Assembly: GCF_039621855.1 (NCBI RefSeq)
Contig: NZ_CP155071.1
Coordinates: 124,001 to 188,000 of the forward strand
Length of the DNA stretch: 64,000 bases
Source: Erwinia sp. HDF1-3R
GTDB lineage: Bacteria > Pseudomonadota > Gammaproteobacteria > Enterobacterales > Enterobacteriaceae
Direction: 5' to 3'
A program made the position numbers and the translations under genes. The notes below the pieces were generated by a model, which was not told the origin of the DNA, did not search any database, and was given only the letters and a program-made list of their open reading frames with translations. Positions within the stretch are counted from its first letter, which is position 1, and every line of letters begins with the position of its first letter. Of the stretch, positions 19,549 through 30,222 are shown one piece after another.

Positions 19549-21273
19549 TTAATACCTCCATTGCAGTGAAAAGCCGAGCATGAGTGAATCCGTATGGAAG
19601 CCATCCGGACGCGCCAGAGGTACACCGGCAAAAAGATCGAAGCCGGTATTCCATAGCCATCCACGCAGTCCAACGACGCCGCCGGCAAGCATTTTCCCTG
19701 AGTAGTTGGCACGCTCTCCTCCGCCAATACCCTGCCCAATGTCTAAACCTGCATAAGGCTGGAAAGCCCTGCCTGGTATTATCCAGCTGAGATCGTTGCG
19801 CCAGTACCAGCCCTGATTTTGCTGTAGGTTTAACTCGCCATCAAAACCGCGTACGGTCCAGCGATTACCTATAGCGAAGCGATCTAACGTTGAGAGTCTG
19901 TCTGGTGTGAGCTGTAGATTAAAATGGGGGGAATAGTTAAAGTAATGCCCCTGGAGGATAAAGTTGGTCGATGACTGAAGGTCTATTCCTACGATTCTTC
20001 CCTGCTTGTCGATCAGATCAATCTGCCTGTCCGGGGTGTTGCTACTGCCGAACCAGGGCATTTTATGCTGGTAGCTCAGGCGGGTGTTGATCGCAGTATT
20101 ATTAAATTTGTACTGATTCTCTAAAATCGCTTTCCAGCCAGAATTTTTTTTATTCATGCTTTCCAGTTCTATTTCATTAAAAGCGTAGCGTGCCCCCATA
20201 TTGAAGATTTGCAGTCCAAAGGTATATTTTTGACTAACCGTTTGGGAGATAAGGTAGTTCAGCTGCGCGCTGAGATAATGGTTTTTGTTATTTAACCTCC
20301 AGCTAGCCCAGTCCCCCTGCACGTGCTGCTGATAGCTGCTCTGGCTGGCATATAAGTCCAGCCACCAAAAACCCCATGGCACCGAATAGCCTACCGAACG
20401 ATTATTATTCCCCTCAACCTTATGACTAAAATCAATATCGCGGCCATAAGAGAAATAGAGCATGTCGCTTAATGACGTAATATTGTTCAGGTAGAGCGTC
20501 GCCCCTCCCTGATAGCGGCCGCTGGTTGCGCTGCCGGCATCATTCACCCATGCGCCGATCTGCCAGTATTTGTCCTGTAGCCGCTGAATAAAGAGATCGC
20601 TCTCGCCTTTATTCTCGCCAGGCAGCAGTTTGATTTTTACAGATGAACCCGGGACGCGCTGTAGGTTTGCGCTTCCCTGCTCCAGTTCTCTCAGGCTGAG
20701 GATGTATCCTGTGCTAAAAGGCAGGGTGCTTGTGAGATTAATAAAGTTCGCCCCTCCCTTTTCCAGCTTTATATCACCCACTTTTCCTGCGAGGATCTCG
20801 AAGTGAAGTTTTCCTTCATTAATGTCCTGTTCTGGAAGGTTAATACGGGTAGTGATATACCCCATACGAATGATTTCATTTTGCAGCGTTCGCGCTAATA
20901 ATCGAACGCCCTCAATGCCGAGACATTTCCCTTTGGCCTGCTGTGTTATCCACGAAACTTCGCCAATGTTAAGTCTTTTATCGTCCTGTGTAAGCTTTAT
21001 TACACTGATATTAAAACAGTTTTCCTCTGTCGGGAACGTAATCACCTCCCTGATGAGGTTCTGTTTTTCCGAACGGGCCGATTTTGTTTCAGGTACAACG
21101 GCATCTCTCCTGGCTTTATCCTGTTCTATTGGGTTGATCGATTTATCACTGATTTGTTTTTCAATGCCTGCTTGCTGATAAATTCCAGTATCTGCTGACG
21201 CAGATCCCACTGATATTATAAAAAAGAGGGATGAAAGATGAATATAACGTAGAAGAGAAAGCATAAGTTCCAT
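19549..21273 (-). CDS. TpsB outer-membrane transporter (ShlB/FhaC type)
   Basis: Outer-membrane pore that recognises and exports the TpsA partner encoded 87 bases downstream. The signal peptide ends near VGSASA-D. A periplasmic POTRA region (about 80-165, including GYITTRINLPEQDINEGKL) is followed by a C-terminal 16-strand barrel. The conserved VRGF tip motif of loop 6 is near residue 470, and the chain ends in Tyr (QWRY), as expected for BAM insertion. At 574 residues it is normal for the family. The start could be 21273 or the ATG three codons later. AT-rich like tpsA; together they occupy the place of yiiX in E. coli. Confidence 0.88.
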   Translation of the reverse strand: MELMLSLLRYIHLSSLFFIISVGSASADTGIYQQAGIEKQISDKSINPIEQDKARRDAVVPETKSARSEKQNLIREVITFPTEENCFNISVIKLTQDDKRLNIGEVSWITQQAKGKCLGIEGVRLLARTLQNEIIRMGYITTRINLPEQDINEGKLHFEILAGKVGDIKLEKGGANFINLTSTLPFSTGYILSLRELEQGSANLQRVPGSSVKIKLLPGENKGESDLFIQRLQDKYWQIGAWVNDAGSATSGRYQGGATLYLNNITSLSDMLYFSYGRDIDFSHKVEGNNNRSVGYSVPWGFWWLDLYASQSSYQQHVQGDWASWRLNNKNHYLSAQLNYLISQTVSQKYTFGLQIFNMGARYAFNEIELESMNKKNSGWKAILENQYKFNNTAINTRLSYQHKMPWFGSSNTPDRQIDLIDKQGRIVGIDLQSSTNFILQGHYFNYSPHFNLQLTPDRLSTLDRFAIGNRWTVRGFDGELNLQQNQGWYWRNDLSWIIPGRAFQPYAGLDIGQGIGGGERANYSGKMLAGGVVGLRGWLWNTGFDLFAGVPLARPDGFHTDSLMLGFSLQWRY

Positions 21274-21966
21274 TATTTTTTCTAACTAACAATCCATTAT
21301 TAAACATGATCTTATTTTTTTCGAAAACTTAAGGCAATAGTAAAAGTTTTGGTTTTTTCAGACAGAGTGGTTGGGTCCCCCCGAGAGGGAGGTTTTACGT
21401 TATCAGGGCGTGTTCTATAATTATAGAAAGGGTTGCGCGTGTGATTAACTACAAGTTTTTGATATAAATGCATTCATCACATTGATCCATATATTTATGA
21501 GTTAAGCTGAAGTGAATATCAACGTAATCATAAATGATATTAAATGAAATTAAGATTTAATCTACATCTTAAGGTGATATTTGGCTATTTTATAATGAGG
21601 ATGAAATATGGGTGAGTCGTACATATAAAGACAAAAATAGATGCCTTCAGGCTTGAATATTAATGTGGAAGCGACTAATTTTGCCATCGCGGCTTTACAA
21701 TTATAACTTAATGCAGAGATAACCTGCGGTGCAGGTGCCGAATTATCCGCGATCCTTCTGAGTCGGATGTGAACTTGCAGGTGTGGCTAAACGCGACTCT
21801 GACCGACAAGTTCGTCCAAGACCCAGATACCCTAAGGACAGAGGAAAAAAGAACGTGTTTTAAGGAGATATCCGGCGGACAGGTAAGCGGGCTGGGTTAT
21901 CAGAAGAGCAGGCAAATCCCTCTTACAAAGGATCTGCCCGCGTCGCAGGGGAGCGTAAATGCTGGG
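21274..21966. other. AT-rich tpsB/metJ intergenic region
   Basis: About 690 bases without a believable gene. The left 300 bases are very AT-rich and should contain the tpsBA promoter. A perfect 16-bp palindrome (TTCTATAA / TTATAGAA) lies at 21413-21428. A weak inverted repeat (GGCAAATCC...GGATCTGCC, 21911-21940) near the metJ stop may serve as its 3' end. The AT-rich composition would suit H-NS silencing, which is inference. Confidence 0.5.
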
Positions 21967-22284
21967 TTAGTATTCCCAGGTGTCTGGATCAACGCCCATT
22001 TCCCGCATGATCGCTTTCGCGTCTTCCGGGATCTCATCACTGCGTTCCTTACGAAGATCAACATCATCCGGTAAAGGCTGGCCGGTGAAAGCATGTAAGA
22101 AAGCTTCACACAGCAACTCGCTGTTAGTGGCATGACGCAAGTTGTTGACCTGGCGGCGGGTACGTTCATCGGTCAGAATTTTCAGAACTTTTAACGGTAT
22201 TGAGACCGTTATTTTTTTTACCTGCTCGCTCTTTTTACCGTGTTCAGCGTAAGGGCTGATATATTCGCCGTTCCATTCAGCCAT
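21967..22284 (-). CDS. metJ: Methionine repressor MetJ
   Basis: Ribbon-helix-helix repressor that, with S-adenosylmethionine as corepressor, binds tandem 8-bp Met boxes. The 105 residues equal E. coli MetJ. The DNA-contacting beta strand [13 protein letters not shown] is followed by the two helices [26 protein letters not shown] lies 8 bases upstream of the ATG. Divergent from metB across a control region carrying four Met boxes, so it probably represses both metB and itself. Confidence 0.98.
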   Translation of the reverse strand: MAEWNGEYISPYAEHGKKSEQVKKITVSIPLKVLKILTDERTRRQVNNLRHATNSELLCEAFLHAFTGQPLPDDVDLRKERSDEIPEDAKAIMREMGVDPDTWEY

Positions 22285-22442
22285 GGGGTACCTTAGTCAT
22301 CATTAAAATTTTTTGAAAGTGCCGAAATTCGGCTAATTATGCCCGAAGTTGGTGCCCACCACACTGCTACAAAGCAATTTTTATGCAGGCTATAACGACA
22401 TAATCTTAACGGGTATTGGCGTTTTGCTCAATCTATACGCAA

Positions 22443-22474
22443 AGACATTTAGATGTCCAGATGTATTGACGTCT
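22443..22474. promoter_or_regulatory. Four tandem Met boxes (metJ/metB operator)
   Basis: Four contiguous 8-mers, AGACATTT, AGATGTCC, AGATGTAT and TGACGTCT, each resembling the MetJ consensus AGACGTCT. They overlap a likely metB promoter (-35 TTGACG at 22466-22471, -10 TATGCT at 22488-22493, 16-base spacer), so MetJ would block RNA polymerase directly. Confidence 0.9.
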
Positions 22475-22532
22475 AAATATGCGCTGTTATGCTAGGCACT
22501 CTACTTATTCTCCTTTCAGGAATTTATGCACC

Positions 22533-23693
22533 ATGACGCGTAAACAGGCAACCATCGCAGTGCGTAGCGGTTTGAATGATGATGAGCAATATGGCTGCGT
22601 TGTCCCCCCCATCCATCTTTCCAGCACCTATAACTTTACGGATTTCAATCAGCCAAGAGCCCACGACTATTCGCGTCGCGGTAATCCCACGCGGGACGTG
22701 GTTCAGCGTGCGCTGGCCGAACTGGAGGGTGGAGCCGGGGCGGTGATGACTAACACCGGCATGTCTGCCATTTTTCTGGTTTGTACCGTTTTCCTGAAAC
22801 CCGGCGACCTGCTGATTGCCCCCCACGACTGTTACGGCGGCAGCTACAGGCTTTTTGACAGCCTGAGTAAGCGTGGTGCCTGGCGCGTGAAGTTTGTCGA
22901 TCAGAACGACGAGGTGGCGCTAGAGGCTGCTCTGGCAGAGAAACCTAAGCTGGTACTGATAGAAAGCCCCAGCAACCCGCTGCTGCGCGTGGTCGATATC
23001 GCCGCTATTGCAAAAGCGGCGCGTGAGGCGGGTGCCGTCAGCGTGGTTGATAACACCTTCCTCAGCCCCGCACTGCAAAACCCGCTGGCGCTGGGCGCCG
23101 ATCTGGTCCTTCACTCGTGTACCAAATATTTAAACGGCCACTCCGATGTTGTCGCGGGCGTGGTGATTGCCAAAGATCCGGCCCTGGTGACTGAACTGGC
23201 CTGGTGGGCCAACAATATTGGCGTCACCGGCGCGGCTTTTGACAGCTATCTGCTGCTGCGTGGGTTACGCACGCTGGCACCGCGCATGGCGGCGGCGCAG
23301 CGTAATGCGCAGGCCATCATTGACTATCTGAAACAACAACCGCTGGTTAAAAAGTTGTATCATCCATCACTGCCGGAAAACGCAGGCCATCAGATTGCGG
23401 TAAAACAGCAAAAAGGCTTTGGCGCTATGTTAAGTTTTGAGCTGGATGGCGACGAGAATACCCTGCGTACTTTCCTTAAAGCGCTAGAACTCTTTACCCT
23501 GGCAGAGTCGCTGGGCGGCGTGGAAAGCCTTATTTCCCACACCGCTACCATGACCCATGCAGGAATGTCCGCTGAGGCTCGTGCGGCAGCAGGTATTTCT
23601 GAGACGCTACTCCGCGTGTCAGTCGGTATTGAAGACCACGAAGATTTAATCGCCGATTTGGATAATGCCTTCCAGATAGCGGCCAAGAGGTAA
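22533..23693 (+). CDS. metB: Cystathionine gamma-synthase
   Basis: PLP enzyme joining O-succinylhomoserine and cysteine into cystathionine, in methionine synthesis. The ATG at 22533 gives 386 residues, the E. coli length, starting MTRKQATIAVRSGLNDDEQY. An upstream in-frame start at 22479 would run through the promoter and was rejected. The PLP-binding region HSCTKYLNGHSDVV holds the Schiff-base Lys near 198; DYSRRGNPTRD and SLGGVESLISH are family signatures. First gene of metBL, with metL 2 bases downstream. Confidence 0.97.
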   Translation: MTRKQATIAVRSGLNDDEQYGCVVPPIHLSSTYNFTDFNQPRAHDYSRRGNPTRDVVQRALAELEGGAGAVMTNTGMSAIFLVCTVFLKPGDLLIAPHDCYGGSYRLFDSLSKRGAWRVKFVDQNDEVALEAALAEKPKLVLIESPSNPLLRVVDIAAIAKAAREAGAVSVVDNTFLSPALQNPLALGADLVLHSCTKYLNGHSDVVAGVVIAKDPALVTELAWWANNIGVTGAAFDSYLLLRGLRTLAPRMAAAQRNAQAIIDYLKQQPLVKKLYHPSLPENAGHQIAVKQQKGFGAMLSFELDGDENTLRTFLKALELFTLAESLGGVESLISHTATMTHAGMSAEARAAAGISETLLRVSVGIEDHEDLIADLDNAFQIAAKR

Positions 23694-23695
23694 GC

Positions 23696-26125
23696 ATGAG
23701 TCAGTCAGCAGTGGCAGCCGGCACGCGCCAGTTGCACAAATTTGGTGGCAGCAGTCTCGCCGACGCCAGGTGTTATCAGCGAGTGGCCGGGATAATGGCT
23801 GAATACGGCTCTGCCGGGGATGTAATGGTGGTATCTGCCGCGGGCAGTACAACCAATCAGCTAATCAGCTGGCTTAAGCTGAGTCATACCGACCGACTTT
23901 CTGCTCATCAGGTACAGCAGGCCCTGCGTCGCTATCAGAGTGAGCTGATAAACGGGTTGCTCCCTCCCGAGCAGGCCGAGCCGCTGTTGAACAATTTTAT
24001 TCACGATCTTGAAAAACTTGCCGGGCTGCTTGACGGAAAAATTACCGAGGCGATTTATGCCGAAGTCGTCGGGCACGGTGAAATCTGGTCTGCCCGTTTG
24101 ATGGCTGCCGTTCTCAACCAGCGCGATATTGACGCCGACTGGCTGGATGCCCGTGATTTTCTTCGCGCCGAACGCGCGGCTCAGCCGCAGGTTGATGAGG
24201 GAAAATCATGGCCGCTATTGCAGCAGCTTCTGGCGCAGCACCCGCATCAAAGGCTGGTGATTACCGGGTTTATCAGTCGCAACGATGCAGGCGAAACCGT
24301 ACTGCTTGGCCGTAACGGCAGCGACTATTCCGCGACCCAAATCGGCGCACTGGCTGGGGTTTCACGCGTGACCATCTGGAGCGACGTAGCCGGGGTGTAC
24401 AGTGCTGACCCGCGTAAGGTGAAGGATGCCTGCCTGCTGCCGCTGCTGCGGCTTGATGAAGCCAGTGAACTGGCGCGCCTGGCGGCACCCGTTCTGCATA
24501 CCCGCACGCTGCAACCCGTTTCCGCCAGCGATATTGACCTTCAATTGCGCTGTAGCTATCAGCCAGAGCAGGGGTCCACGCGGATTGAGCGGGTGCTGGC
24601 CTCAGGTACGGGCGCACGTATTGTGACCAGCCATGATGACGTGTGTCTGATTGAGTTCCAGATCCCGCCACAGCATGATTTTGCCTCGCAGTATAAAGAG
24701 ATCGATCACCTGCTGAAACGCGCGCAGCTTCGTCCCCTGGCAACGGGTATTCATCCCGATCGCAATCTTATACAGCTTTGCTACACGTCTGAAGTGGTGA
24801 GCAGCGCCCTGGCACTTTTACAGGATGCCGCGATACCGGGACGCCTGCAGCTGCGTGAGGGGATGGCGCTGGTTGCGCTGGTCGGGGCTGGCGTTTGTCG
24901 TAATCCGCTGCACAGCCACCGCTTCTGGCAGGAGCTGAAGGACCAGCCCGTTGAGTTTATCTGGCAGTCGGAAGAGGGGATCAGCCTGGTTGCGGTCTTG
25001 CGCGTCGGCCCCACCGAAAATCTGATCCGCGGTCTGCATCAGTCGCTTTTCCGCGCTGAAAAGCAGGTGGGTCTGATGCTGTTTGGCAAGGGTAATATCG
25101 GCTCCCGCTGGCTGGAGCTGTTTGGCCGTGAGCAGGAGACGCTGTCGGCCCGCACGGGCTTCGAGTTTGTGCTGGCCGGTGTGGTAGATAGCCGCCGTAG
25201 CCTGCTGAATTATGACGGACTGGATGCCCGCCGCGCGCTGGCCTTTTTCGAAGATGAAGCGGTCGAGCAGGATGAGGAGTCGCTGTTTTTGTGGATGCGC
25301 GCTCATCCGTATGACGATCTGGTTGTGCTGGACGTCACCGCCAGCGAGCCGCTTGCCGAACAGTATCTGGACTTTGCCAGCCACGGCTTTCACGTTATCA
25401 GCGCCAATAAGGTCGCCGGAGCCTCAAGCAGCGACCGCTATCGTCAGATACGCGATGCGTTTGCTAAAACTGGCCGCCACTGGCTGTACAACGCCACGGT
25501 CGGCGCGGGCCTGCCCGTTAACCATACCGTGCGCGACCTGCGTGAGAGCGGCGACAGCATTCTCTCCATCAGCGGTATTTTCTCCGGCACGCTCTCATGG
25601 CTTTTTCTGCAGTATGACGGTACGGTGCCCTTTACCGATCTGGTCGATCAGGCCTGGCAGCAGGGGCTGACCGAACCCGACCCCCGGGTTGATCTGTCAG
25701 GCCAGGACGTCAGGCGCAAGCTGGTTATTCTGGCGCGTGAAGCGGGATATGACATCGAACCCGATCAGGTGCGCGTCGAATCACTGGTGCCAAAAAGCTG
25801 TGAGGATGAATCCGTTGACCATTTCTTTGAGAATGGCGAGGCGCTGAACGACCAGATGAAGCAGCGACTTGAAGCTGCCCAGGAACTGGGGCTGGTGCTA
25901 CGCTATGTGGCGCGCTTTGACGCGAACGGTAAAGCCCGCGTGGGCGTGGAAGCCGTCAGGGACGATCATCCTCTCGCCTCGCTGCTGCCCTGCGATAACG
26001 TCTTCGCCATTGAAAGCCGCTGGTATCGCGATAATCCGCTGGTGATCCGTGGTCCGGGTGCAGGACGCGACGTGACCGCCGGTGCGATTCAGTCCGATAT
26101 CAACAGGCTGGCGCAGCTGCTGTAA
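23696..26125 (+). CDS. metL: Aspartokinase II / homoserine dehydrogenase II
   Basis: Bifunctional enzyme catalysing the first and third steps from aspartate toward methionine. The 809 residues compare with 810 in E. coli. The N-terminal kinase begins LHKFGGSSLADA and holds GRNGSDYSA. A central regulatory segment is degenerate in the Met-specific isoenzyme. The C-terminal dehydrogenase starts with the NAD(P)-binding LMLFGKGNIGSRWLELF and includes NATVGAGLPVNHTVRDL. The Shine-Dalgarno AGAGG lies inside the end of metB, so the two are translationally linked. Confidence 0.97.
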   Translation: MSQSAVAAGTRQLHKFGGSSLADARCYQRVAGIMAEYGSAGDVMVVSAAGSTTNQLISWLKLSHTDRLSAHQVQQALRRYQSELINGLLPPEQAEPLLNNFIHDLEKLAGLLDGKITEAIYAEVVGHGEIWSARLMAAVLNQRDIDADWLDARDFLRAERAAQPQVDEGKSWPLLQQLLAQHPHQRLVITGFISRNDAGETVLLGRNGSDYSATQIGALAGVSRVTIWSDVAGVYSADPRKVKDACLLPLLRLDEASELARLAAPVLHTRTLQPVSASDIDLQLRCSYQPEQGSTRIERVLASGTGARIVTSHDDVCLIEFQIPPQHDFASQYKEIDHLLKRAQLRPLATGIHPDRNLIQLCYTSEVVSSALALLQDAAIPGRLQLREGMALVALVGAGVCRNPLHSHRFWQELKDQPVEFIWQSEEGISLVAVLRVGPTENLIRGLHQSLFRAEKQVGLMLFGKGNIGSRWLELFGREQETLSARTGFEFVLAGVVDSRRSLLNYDGLDARRALAFFEDEAVEQDEESLFLWMRAHPYDDLVVLDVTASEPLAEQYLDFASHGFHVISANKVAGASSSDRYRQIRDAFAKTGRHWLYNATVGAGLPVNHTVRDLRESGDSILSISGIFSGTLSWLFLQYDGTVPFTDLVDQAWQQGLTEPDPRVDLSGQDVRRKLVILAREAGYDIEPDQVRVESLVPKSCEDESVDHFFENGEALNDQMKQRLEAAQELGLVLRYVARFDANGKARVGVEAVRDDHPLASLLPCDNVFAIESRWYRDNPLVIRGPGAGRDVTAGAIQSDINRLAQLL

Positions 26126-26129
26126 ACGT

Positions 26130-26168
26130 CCAGAGCCAGACATTTTGTCTGGCTCTGGCCTGTTTTAT
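26130..26168 (+). terminator. Terminator of metBL
   Basis: Perfect 12-bp stem CCAGAGCCAGAC / GTCTGGCTCTGG with loop ATTTT, followed by CCTGTTTTATAG. It begins 4 bases after the metL stop. Its downstream arm is repeated several times in the following bases. Confidence 0.75.
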
Positions 26169-26282
26169 AGCCTGGCTCGGGCCTGTTTACGACCTGGATC
26201 CAGGCTGTTTTACGGTCTGGCTCGGGCCTGTTTTATAGCCTGGCTCGGGCCTGTTTACGACCTGGCTCGGGCCTGTTCAGCC
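26149..26282 (+). repeat. Tandem repeat of a 22-23 bp unit after metL
   Basis: Six tandem imperfect copies of CTGGCTCGGGCCTGTTTTATAGC, starting at 26149, 26172, 26194, 26217, 26240 and 26262. The first copy is the 3' arm and T-run of the metL terminator. The third copy diverges (it contains the palindrome CTGGATCCAG), and copies 4-5 repeat the pattern of copies 1-2. It is non-coding; the remaining bases to 26446 hold no gene. Confidence 0.85.
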
Positions 26283-26446
26283 GTTTTATTTCTGTTTGCT
26301 CAGCGCCGTTTTTCCTGTCCCTTCAGCCGTCTCCTTACGCGCTCCTGCCTTTTTTCCGCAACGTGAATTTTCCTCAATTTTGGTGAGAATTTGTCACGGC
26401 CAAAATCCCTTTATCTGTTGACGAAATAGCCAGTTTGATTCAATTT

Positions 26447-26478
26447 GAATGTCTGGACGTCTAAACGTATGGATGTTC
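26447..26478 (+). promoter_or_regulatory. Four tandem Met boxes upstream of metF
   Basis: Contiguous 8-mers GAATGTCT, GGACGTCT, AAACGTAT and GGATGTTC resemble the MetJ consensus AGACGTCT, the second almost perfectly. They lie 43 bases upstream of the metF ATG and place metF under MetJ control. Confidence 0.88.
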
Positions 26479-26518
26479 AACCGGGCGATTCATTCATCAG
26501 CAGCGATCGAAGAGGTAA

Positions 26519-27421
<903 letters not shown>

Positions 27422-27425
27422 AGCT

Positions 27426-30077
27426 TTAACCGGTATTGCGCATTCCCGCCGCAACGCCGGCAATGGTCACCATCAGCGCCTGCTCGACGCGCGCATCCGG
27501 TTCCTGACCGAGTTCTTCCTGCTGACGTGAACGATGAAGTAGCTCGGCCTGTAGCACATTAAGCGGATCGGTATAGACGTTACGCAGCGCAATCGACTCA
27601 GCAATCCACGGCTGGTCGGCCATCAGGTGCGCGTCGTTGGCAATGGTGAGAATGGTTTTAATATCGGCATCAAGCTGTTCGCGCAGCTGTTTACCCAATG
27701 GCCAGAGCGATGCGGTGACCAGACGCTGATCGTAATACTCCGCCAGCCACAGGTCAGCCTTAGAAAATACCATCTCCAGCATTCCCAGCCGGGTCGAGAA
27801 GAACGGCCAGTCGCGGCACATCGCTTCCAGCTGATCCTGATTACCGGCCTCCATCGCTTTCTGTAACGCAGCACCTGCGCCCAGCCAGGCGGGCAGCATC
27901 AGGCGGTTCTGCGTCCAGGCAAAAATCCATGGGATCGCGCGGAGTGATTCGACGCCGCCGGTAGGACGGCGCTTCGCCGGACGGGAGCCCAGCGGCAGCT
28001 TGCCCAGTTCCTGCTCAGGGGTAGCCTGGCGGAAGTAGGGGACGAAGTCCTCATTTTGACGTACATAGCCCCGATACATGGAACAGGAGTCGGCGGAGAG
28101 CTGGTCCATAATATCGCGCCATTTGGGCTCCGGCTCCGGCGGCGGCATCAGGTTAGCCTCCAGAATGGCACCGGTATAGAGAGAAAGGCTGCTAATGGTG
28201 ACTTCCGGCAGGCCGTATTTAAAGCGAATCATTTCGCCCTGTTCCGTTACGCGCAGGCCGCCTTTCAGGCTGCCAGGGGGCTGGGAGAGCAGCGCAGCGT
28301 GAGCCGGAGCGCCGCCGCGGCCAATGGTGCCGCCGCGTCCGTGGAACAGCGTCAGGGCAATACCGGCTTTTTCACAGGTTTTGATCAGCGCATCCTGCGC
28401 CTGATACTGCGCCCAGCTTGCCGCCATGACACCGGCATCTTTCGCCGAGTCAGAGTAACCGATCATCACCATCTGCCTGCCCTGAATAAAGCCGCGATAC
28501 CAGTCGATGCTGAGTAGCTGGCTCATCACGTCGTTGGCATTATTCAGGTCATCGAGCGTTTCAAACAGCGGTGCTACCGGCATTGCAAACGGGATGCCCG
28601 CTTCTTTCAGCAGCAGATGGACGGCCAGCACGTCAGACGGCGTTTTCGCCATCGAAATCACGTAGGCGGCAATAGAGCCTTTCGGCGCTTCGGCGGCGAC
28701 GCGGCAGGTATCCAGCACTTCGCGGGTCTCGTCGCCAGGCGCCCAGTTACGCGGCAGCAGCGGGCGTTTGGAGTTGAGCTCGCGGATCAAAAAGGCCTGC
28801 TTGTCAGCCTCAGACCAGCTTTCATAATCCCCCAGGCCCAGATAACGGGTGATTTCCGCAATCGCTTCGGTGTGGCGGGTGCTTTCCTGACGGATATCGA
28901 TACGCACCAGCGGCACGCCGAAACATTTCACGCGGCGTAGCGTATCCAGCAGCTGTCCATTGGCGATAATACCCATACCGCATGCCTGGAGCGATTGATA
29001 GCAGGTATAAAGCGGGTCCCATAGCTGCTCGTTGGCGATCAGCAGGTCGGCAGGGCGCGGCGGCTCTTCACCCTTCAGACGCCGTTCCAGCCACTCCTGG
29101 GTGCTCATCAGCTGGCCGCGCAGCTTTTTCATGATTTCGCGATAGGGTTCAAGCGCCTCAGGATTGCCGCACAGGGTACGGACCTCCGGCGAGCACTCGG
29201 ACATCGACAGCTCAGAAACCAGCACTGCGATATCGCGCAGGAACAGGTCGGTGGCTTTCCAGCGGCTGAGTAGCAACACGTGGCGGGTAATATCTGCGGT
29301 GACGTTAGGGTTACCGTCGCGGTCGCCGCCCATCCATGAGGTAAACTGCACCGGAACGAAGTCCACCGGTAGCCTGACGCCGAAGGAGGCTTCCACCTGT
29401 TCGTTCAGCTCGCGCAGGAAGTGGGGAACGCCCTCCCACAGGCTGTTCTCGACCACCGCGAAGCCCCATTTCGCCTCATCCACCGGGGAGGGACGATATT
29501 TTCGGATCTCATCGGTATGCCAGGCCTGCGCGACCAGCTGGCGCAGACGACGCATAATCTGTGCGCGGTCATAATCGGATAAATCGTTATGATCCAGCTG
29601 TTTCAGACAGCTGTTGACCTCCACCAGCTTATGAATCAGGGTGCGGCGGGTAATTTCCGTTGGATGTGCGGTAAGCACCAGCTCCAGCGACAGGGATTCT
29701 ATGGCTTCACGAATGGCGGCATCGGTCAGGTCGGGCTGCTGTTTGAGGCGATCGAAGACCTTTGCCAGCATCTCCGGGTGATTAGCCCCTTCGCCCTGCG
29801 GGGAGATGGTGTGATATTGCTCGGCAACGTTGGTTAAATTCAAAAACTGACTGAAGGCGCGGGCGACGGGCAGCAATTCATCATTAGAGAGGTTTTGCAG
29901 CGTGGAAAGCAGCTCCTGGCGGTGGGCATCATTGCCCGCACGTGATGACTTTGAGAGCTTACGGATAGTTTCCACCCGTTCAAGGATGTTTTCGCCCAGC
30001 GCATCCTTAATGGTATCGCCGAGCAGTTTGCCGAGCATACTGACATTACTTCGCATTGCGGAATATTGTTCGTTCAT
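27426..30077 (-). CDS. ppc: Phosphoenolpyruvate carboxylase
   Basis: Anaplerotic carboxylation of phosphoenolpyruvate to oxaloacetate in the cytosol. The ATG at 30077 gives 883 residues, exactly the E. coli length, starting [20 protein letters not shown]. An in-frame extension to 30131 was rejected; AGGGG lies upstream of the chosen ATG. The catalytic His is in [13 protein letters not shown] (about residue 138), with [17 protein letters not shown] and the glycine loop [16 protein letters not shown]. The C-terminus GMRNTG is the conserved end needed for activity. Confidence 0.98.
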   Translation of the reverse strand: MNEQYSAMRSNVSMLGKLLGDTIKDALGENILERVETIRKLSKSSRAGNDAHRQELLSTLQNLSNDELLPVARAFSQFLNLTNVAEQYHTISPQGEGANHPEMLAKVFDRLKQQPDLTDAAIREAIESLSLELVLTAHPTEITRRTLIHKLVEVNSCLKQLDHNDLSDYDRAQIMRRLRQLVAQAWHTDEIRKYRPSPVDEAKWGFAVVENSLWEGVPHFLRELNEQVEASFGVRLPVDFVPVQFTSWMGGDRDGNPNVTADITRHVLLLSRWKATDLFLRDIAVLVSELSMSECSPEVRTLCGNPEALEPYREIMKKLRGQLMSTQEWLERRLKGEEPPRPADLLIANEQLWDPLYTCYQSLQACGMGIIANGQLLDTLRRVKCFGVPLVRIDIRQESTRHTEAIAEITRYLGLGDYESWSEADKQAFLIRELNSKRPLLPRNWAPGDETREVLDTCRVAAEAPKGSIAAYVISMAKTPSDVLAVHLLLKEAGIPFAMPVAPLFETLDDLNNANDVMSQLLSIDWYRGFIQGRQMVMIGYSDSAKDAGVMAASWAQYQAQDALIKTCEKAGIALTLFHGRGGTIGRGGAPAHAALLSQPPGSLKGGLRVTEQGEMIRFKYGLPEVTISSLSLYTGAILEANLMPPPEPEPKWRDIMDQLSADSCSMYRGYVRQNEDFVPYFRQATPEQELGKLPLGSRPAKRRPTGGVESLRAIPWIFAWTQNRLMLPAWLGAGAALQKAMEAGNQDQLEAMCRDWPFFSTRLGMLEMVFSKADLWLAEYYDQRLVTASLWPLGKQLREQLDADIKTILTIANDAHLMADQPWIAESIALRNVYTDPLNVLQAELLHRSRQQEELGQEPDARVEQALMVTIAGVAAGMRNTG

Positions 30078-30222
30078 ATCACCCCTGACGCCCTTCTGGT
30101 TTTTGTCATTATCTTTCACCGTTGCCGGCATAACGTTGATGTTTATCTAGCCACGTTCGCTGCCATTCGTCAATTGACTTAAAAATGTCCTGTGATGGCT
30201 AAATAACAGGAATTTATGGGTT

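Noticed and set aside
22479-22532. Upstream start for metB
   Set aside because: It lies in the promoter next to the Met boxes; the 22533 ATG matches the family start.
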